Part shown: piece after piece, positions 4,912-7,056 of the stretch | Layout of the letters: each line of letters opens with the position of its first letter | Position numbering within the stretch: position 1 is the stretch's first letter | Assembly (NCBI GenBank): GCA_009783865.1 | Contig: WRCR01000211.1 | Coordinates: 1 to 7,056 of the forward strand | From: Planctomycetaceae bacterium | GTDB lineage: Bacteria > Planctomycetota > Planctomycetia > Pirellulales > Thermoguttaceae | DNA length: 7,056 bases | Direction: 5' to 3' | Position numbers and translations under genes: made by a program | Notes under the pieces: generated by a model | What the model was told of the DNA's origin: nothing | The model's input: the letters and a program-made list of their open reading frames with translations, nothing else | Databases searched by the model: none

Positions 4912-7056
4912 TCGTTATCACGCGGTTTTTTACCGAAAGGTTTGCGCCCTCCGCGCCGAAATGGTTTTTTACCGGAGACCGTATGCATTCCGCTCTTAAA
5001 TGGTTTTTTCTTATCGAAGGGCTTGCGCCGTTCCGCTCTGTCGTTTTCGGTTCTATCGTTTTGTGTTTTCCTATCGAAGGGCTTGCGTCCTTCGGCTTTT
5101 TCGGGCGGCTTGCGCCGTTCTGCCTGACGTTCTTTCTTTTTTTGTTCTTCTTCCTGCATCAACTGTTCGAAATGTTCCCGCCGCTGCTGCTTTTCACTTT
5201 TTTCCTTTTCATTTTGCTTTTGCAGCCGCTTCACCCGCGATGACCGTCGAAACGCTTCGCTCTTTGTAACCACCTTTTTAATCAAACAGTCGGGACCATC
5301 GCCGATTAAGTCCCCGCGACCCGCTTCAAGCAATGCCGACTTCACGTCAAAATAATTTGCCGAGTCGTAATACATCAGCAACGCTTTCTGTTGTCGGCGT
5401 TCCCGCAACCGCTTTGGTACATAAACCGGCTGACCATCCATCGGATTGAGACCGGTGTAATACATCGCCGTTGCTATCGTCAGCGGCACCGGTATAAACT
5501 CCTGAACCTGTTCAGGACGAAGACCGTGTCTCTTCAAATAAACGGCTGTCTCAATCATTGACTTCAAATCCGTTCCCGGAAAACCCGCCATGAAATACGG
5601 TACAAGATATTGTTCCTTGCCGCTTTTTCGGCTGAATTCCATGAACCTTTCGCAGAACACATCGTAATTTTCAATCGGCGGTTTGTTCATCAGACGAAGA
5701 ACTTTTTCGTCCGTGTGTTCCGGTGCGGTCTTCAAATGTCCGCCGGTATGATGCAGTGCGATTTCCTTGATATATCTTTCATCAAGCAACGCTAAATCCG
5801 TTCTGATTCCCGAAGCAACGAAAACATTGTCAACCTTCGGCATACGTTTGATACTTCTCAACAATTTAATAAGATTCTGATGGTCGGCAGCAAGATTGGG
5901 ACAGACAGACGGAGCAAGACATGACAAACGTCGGCAATCTCTCTTAGCGTCACCGCAGTCGTTTGCGTACATATTCGCCGTTGGACCGCCGAGGTCGGAA
6001 ATGGTTATCGCTTTATCAGAAGCATCGCACAGTGTTTTTACTTCGTCAATTATACTCGCAGAACTTCTGCTCTGTATGAACTTTCCCTGATGCGCAGTCA
6101 GGGCGCAAAAGGTGCAGCCGCCGAAACAGCCGCGATGCGTTTGAATCGATGTCTTAACCGTTTCCAATGCCGGTATCTTCGCTGTCCCATAACTCGGATG
6201 CGCTTTTCTTGTGAACGGCAAACCGTAAATCCGGTCTAATTCAATGTCATCGAAATCATTACTCGGCAAAGGCGGCGGATTGACGACAACGGCTTCGAGA
6301 GCGTGTTCCTGAACGAGCGTGATACCGAGATACGGATTTTGATTGTCATAAATCATCTTCGTCATCTTGGCGAATTGCGATTTATCTTCTTCGGCTTCTT
6401 CCATGCTCGGCAGATGAATACAGGTCTCGGTTTCGGCGGGCAAGTCCTCGTTTCGTTTAATGCGGTATACTGTGCCGCGCACATCTTTGATGGTATGAAT
6501 CTGCTCACCGTCTTTCATACGCCGCAGGATTTCGAGCAGCGGTTCTTCGCCCATTCCATAGACGAGCAAGTCGGCTTTGGAATCGAGCAAAATGGAACGC
6601 TTGATTTTATCGCTCCAATAATCGTAGTGGGCGAACCGGCGCAAACTGGCTTCGATACCGCCGGCAATGATTGCGCATTCGCCCGGAAACGCTTCTCTTG
6701 CCCGTTGACAATAAGCAAGCGTTGCGCGGTCAGGACGCAAGCCGATTTTACCGTTTGGGCTATAGGCATCTTCGTTCCGCATTTTCCGGTTAGCGGTGTA
6801 ATGATTCACCATTGAATCCATATTGCCGGCGGAGATGCAGAACGCCAAATTCGGCTTGCCGAATTGCCGCCACGGTTGGGCGGAATGCCAATCCGGTTGA
6901 GCGAGAACGGCAACTTTGTATCCTTCGGCTTCAAGCAGGCGGGCTAATAAACCGTTTGCGAAGGACGGATGGTCAACGTATGCATCGCCGGTGACGAAAA
7001 CGATGTCAACGGAGTCCCAATTCCGCTGTTGGACTTCTTCGGGGGGACATCGGTAA
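4908..7056 (-). CDS. ygiQ: YgiQ family radical SAM protein (5'-partial at window edge)
   Basis: This large radical SAM protein of the UPF0313/YgiQ family has no reaction known to me. The frame is open to the right edge; 715 residues are visible and the first 20-25 are probably missing, judged against E. coli YgiQ. The visible part begins near WDSVDIVFVTGDAYVDHPSF (codons from 7019), a conserved N-terminal block. The TTG at 6848 is therefore internal, not a start. AGNMDSMVNHYTANRK, GGIEASLRRFAHYDYWSD and DSKADLLVYG follow. The cluster-binding motif CFGGCTFC lies at 6105-6128. A second Cys group (CGDAKRDCRRLSCLAPSVC, 5901-5957) and SDLGGPTANMY are also family hallmarks. Beyond the core, about 108 residues (4911-5234) form a charged helix-like stretch and then a KPF-repeat basic tail. 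The stop shares TTAA with the converging SPASM gene. The promoter lies outside the window. Confidence 0.95.
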   Translation of the reverse strand, partial: YRCPPEEVQQRNWDSVDIVFVTGDAYVDHPSFANGLLARLLEAEGYKVAVLAQPDWHSAQPWRQFGKPNLAFCISAGNMDSMVNHYTANRKMRNEDAYSPNGKIGLRPDRATLAYCQRAREAFPGECAIIAGGIEASLRRFAHYDYWSDKIKRSILLDSKADLLVYGMGEEPLLEILRRMKDGEQIHTIKDVRGTVYRIKRNEDLPAETETCIHLPSMEEAEEDKSQFAKMTKMIYDNQNPYLGITLVQEHALEAVVVNPPPLPSNDFDDIELDRIYGLPFTRKAHPSYGTAKIPALETVKTSIQTHRGCFGGCTFCALTAHQGKFIQSRSSASIIDEVKTLCDASDKAITISDLGGPTANMYANDCGDAKRDCRRLSCLAPSVCPNLAADHQNLIKLLRSIKRMPKVDNVFVASGIRTDLALLDERYIKEIALHHTGGHLKTAPEHTDEKVLRLMNKPPIENYDVFCERFMEFSRKSGKEQYLVPYFMAGFPGTDLKSMIETAVYLKRHGLRPEQVQEFIPVPLTIATAMYYTGLNPMDGQPVYVPKRLRERRQQKALLMYYDSANYFDVKSALLEAGRGDLIGDGPDCLIKKVVTKSEAFRRSSRVKRLQKQNEKEKSEKQQRREHFEQLMQEEEQKKKERQAERRKPPEKAEGRKPFDRKTQNDRTENDRAERRKPFDKKKPFKSGMHTVSGKKPFRRGGRKPFGKKPRDND
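5006..5087. repeat. 22-bp direct repeat pair within the ygiQ tail
   Basis: The stretch 5006-5027 recurs at 5066-5087 with one mismatch, a 60-bp period; 16 bases (5012-5027 and 5072-5087) are identical. A related 14-base piece recurs at 5107-5120 (compare 5020-5033). On the minus strand these encode RKPFDRK and RKPFDKK plus a degenerate RKPPEKA. The low-complexity tail probably grew by internal duplication and may vary in length between strains. Confidence 0.75.

Noticed and set aside
5006..5120. Possible CRISPR-like repeats
   Set aside because: There are only two near-identical copies, in frame within ygiQ and translating to KPF units; there are no regular spacers or cas genes.
4942..5269. 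Several overlapping plus-strand frames opposite the ygiQ tail
   Set aside because: They arise from the Lys/Arg/Glu-rich repeat tail read backwards, giving Phe/Leu-rich nonsense.
6303..6815. 170-codon plus-strand frame
   Set aside because: It is the antisense shadow of the well-conserved ygiQ coding sequence.

Overview
The window reads as a bacterial chromosome segment with the standard code, mid-range GC in the housekeeping genes and a more AT-rich left quarter. The phylum cannot be named from the sequence. The EtfA resembles the type paired with acyl-CoA dehydrogenases in anaerobes, and two oxygen-sensitive-type radical SAM enzymes are present. An anaerobic or microaerobic bacterium is therefore a reasonable guess, no more.

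Left part (1-971): the wreck of a restriction-modification pair. On the plus strand is the C-terminal half of a DNA methyltransferase, cut by the window edge and broken by an in-frame stop (87-89) and a probable +1 frameshift in an 8-T run (401-408). Converging on it from the minus strand is a truncated, frameshifted protein whose motifs suggest the partner restriction endonuclease. The two tails overlap by four bases at 526-529. From 972 to 1277 there is no convincing gene. That stretch holds a perfect hairpin, a pair of short direct repeats and a good promoter.

Middle part (1278-4911): three closely spaced plus-strand genes that look like one transcript from the promoter at 1206-1233. They are etfA (electron transfer flavoprotein alpha, without an etfB beside it), a single-chain DNA methyltransferase with a C-terminal nuclease-like domain starting 5 nt after the etfA stop, and a radical SAM/SPASM protein of the TIGR04053-like type starting 20 nt later (or 8 nt, if the TTG is used).

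Right part (4908-7056): a minus-strand ygiQ-family radical SAM gene running off the right edge. It has an unusually long, charged, KPF-repeat tail. Its stop codon and that of the SPASM gene share the palindrome TTAA, so the two transcripts converge with no intergenic space.

The main story is turnover of restriction-modification functions beside a metabolic gene: one two-gene system is decayed, while an intact single-polypeptide methyltransferase/nuclease sits inside an apparent etfA-radical SAM operon. No CRISPR array, tRNA, rRNA or complete transposon was seen.
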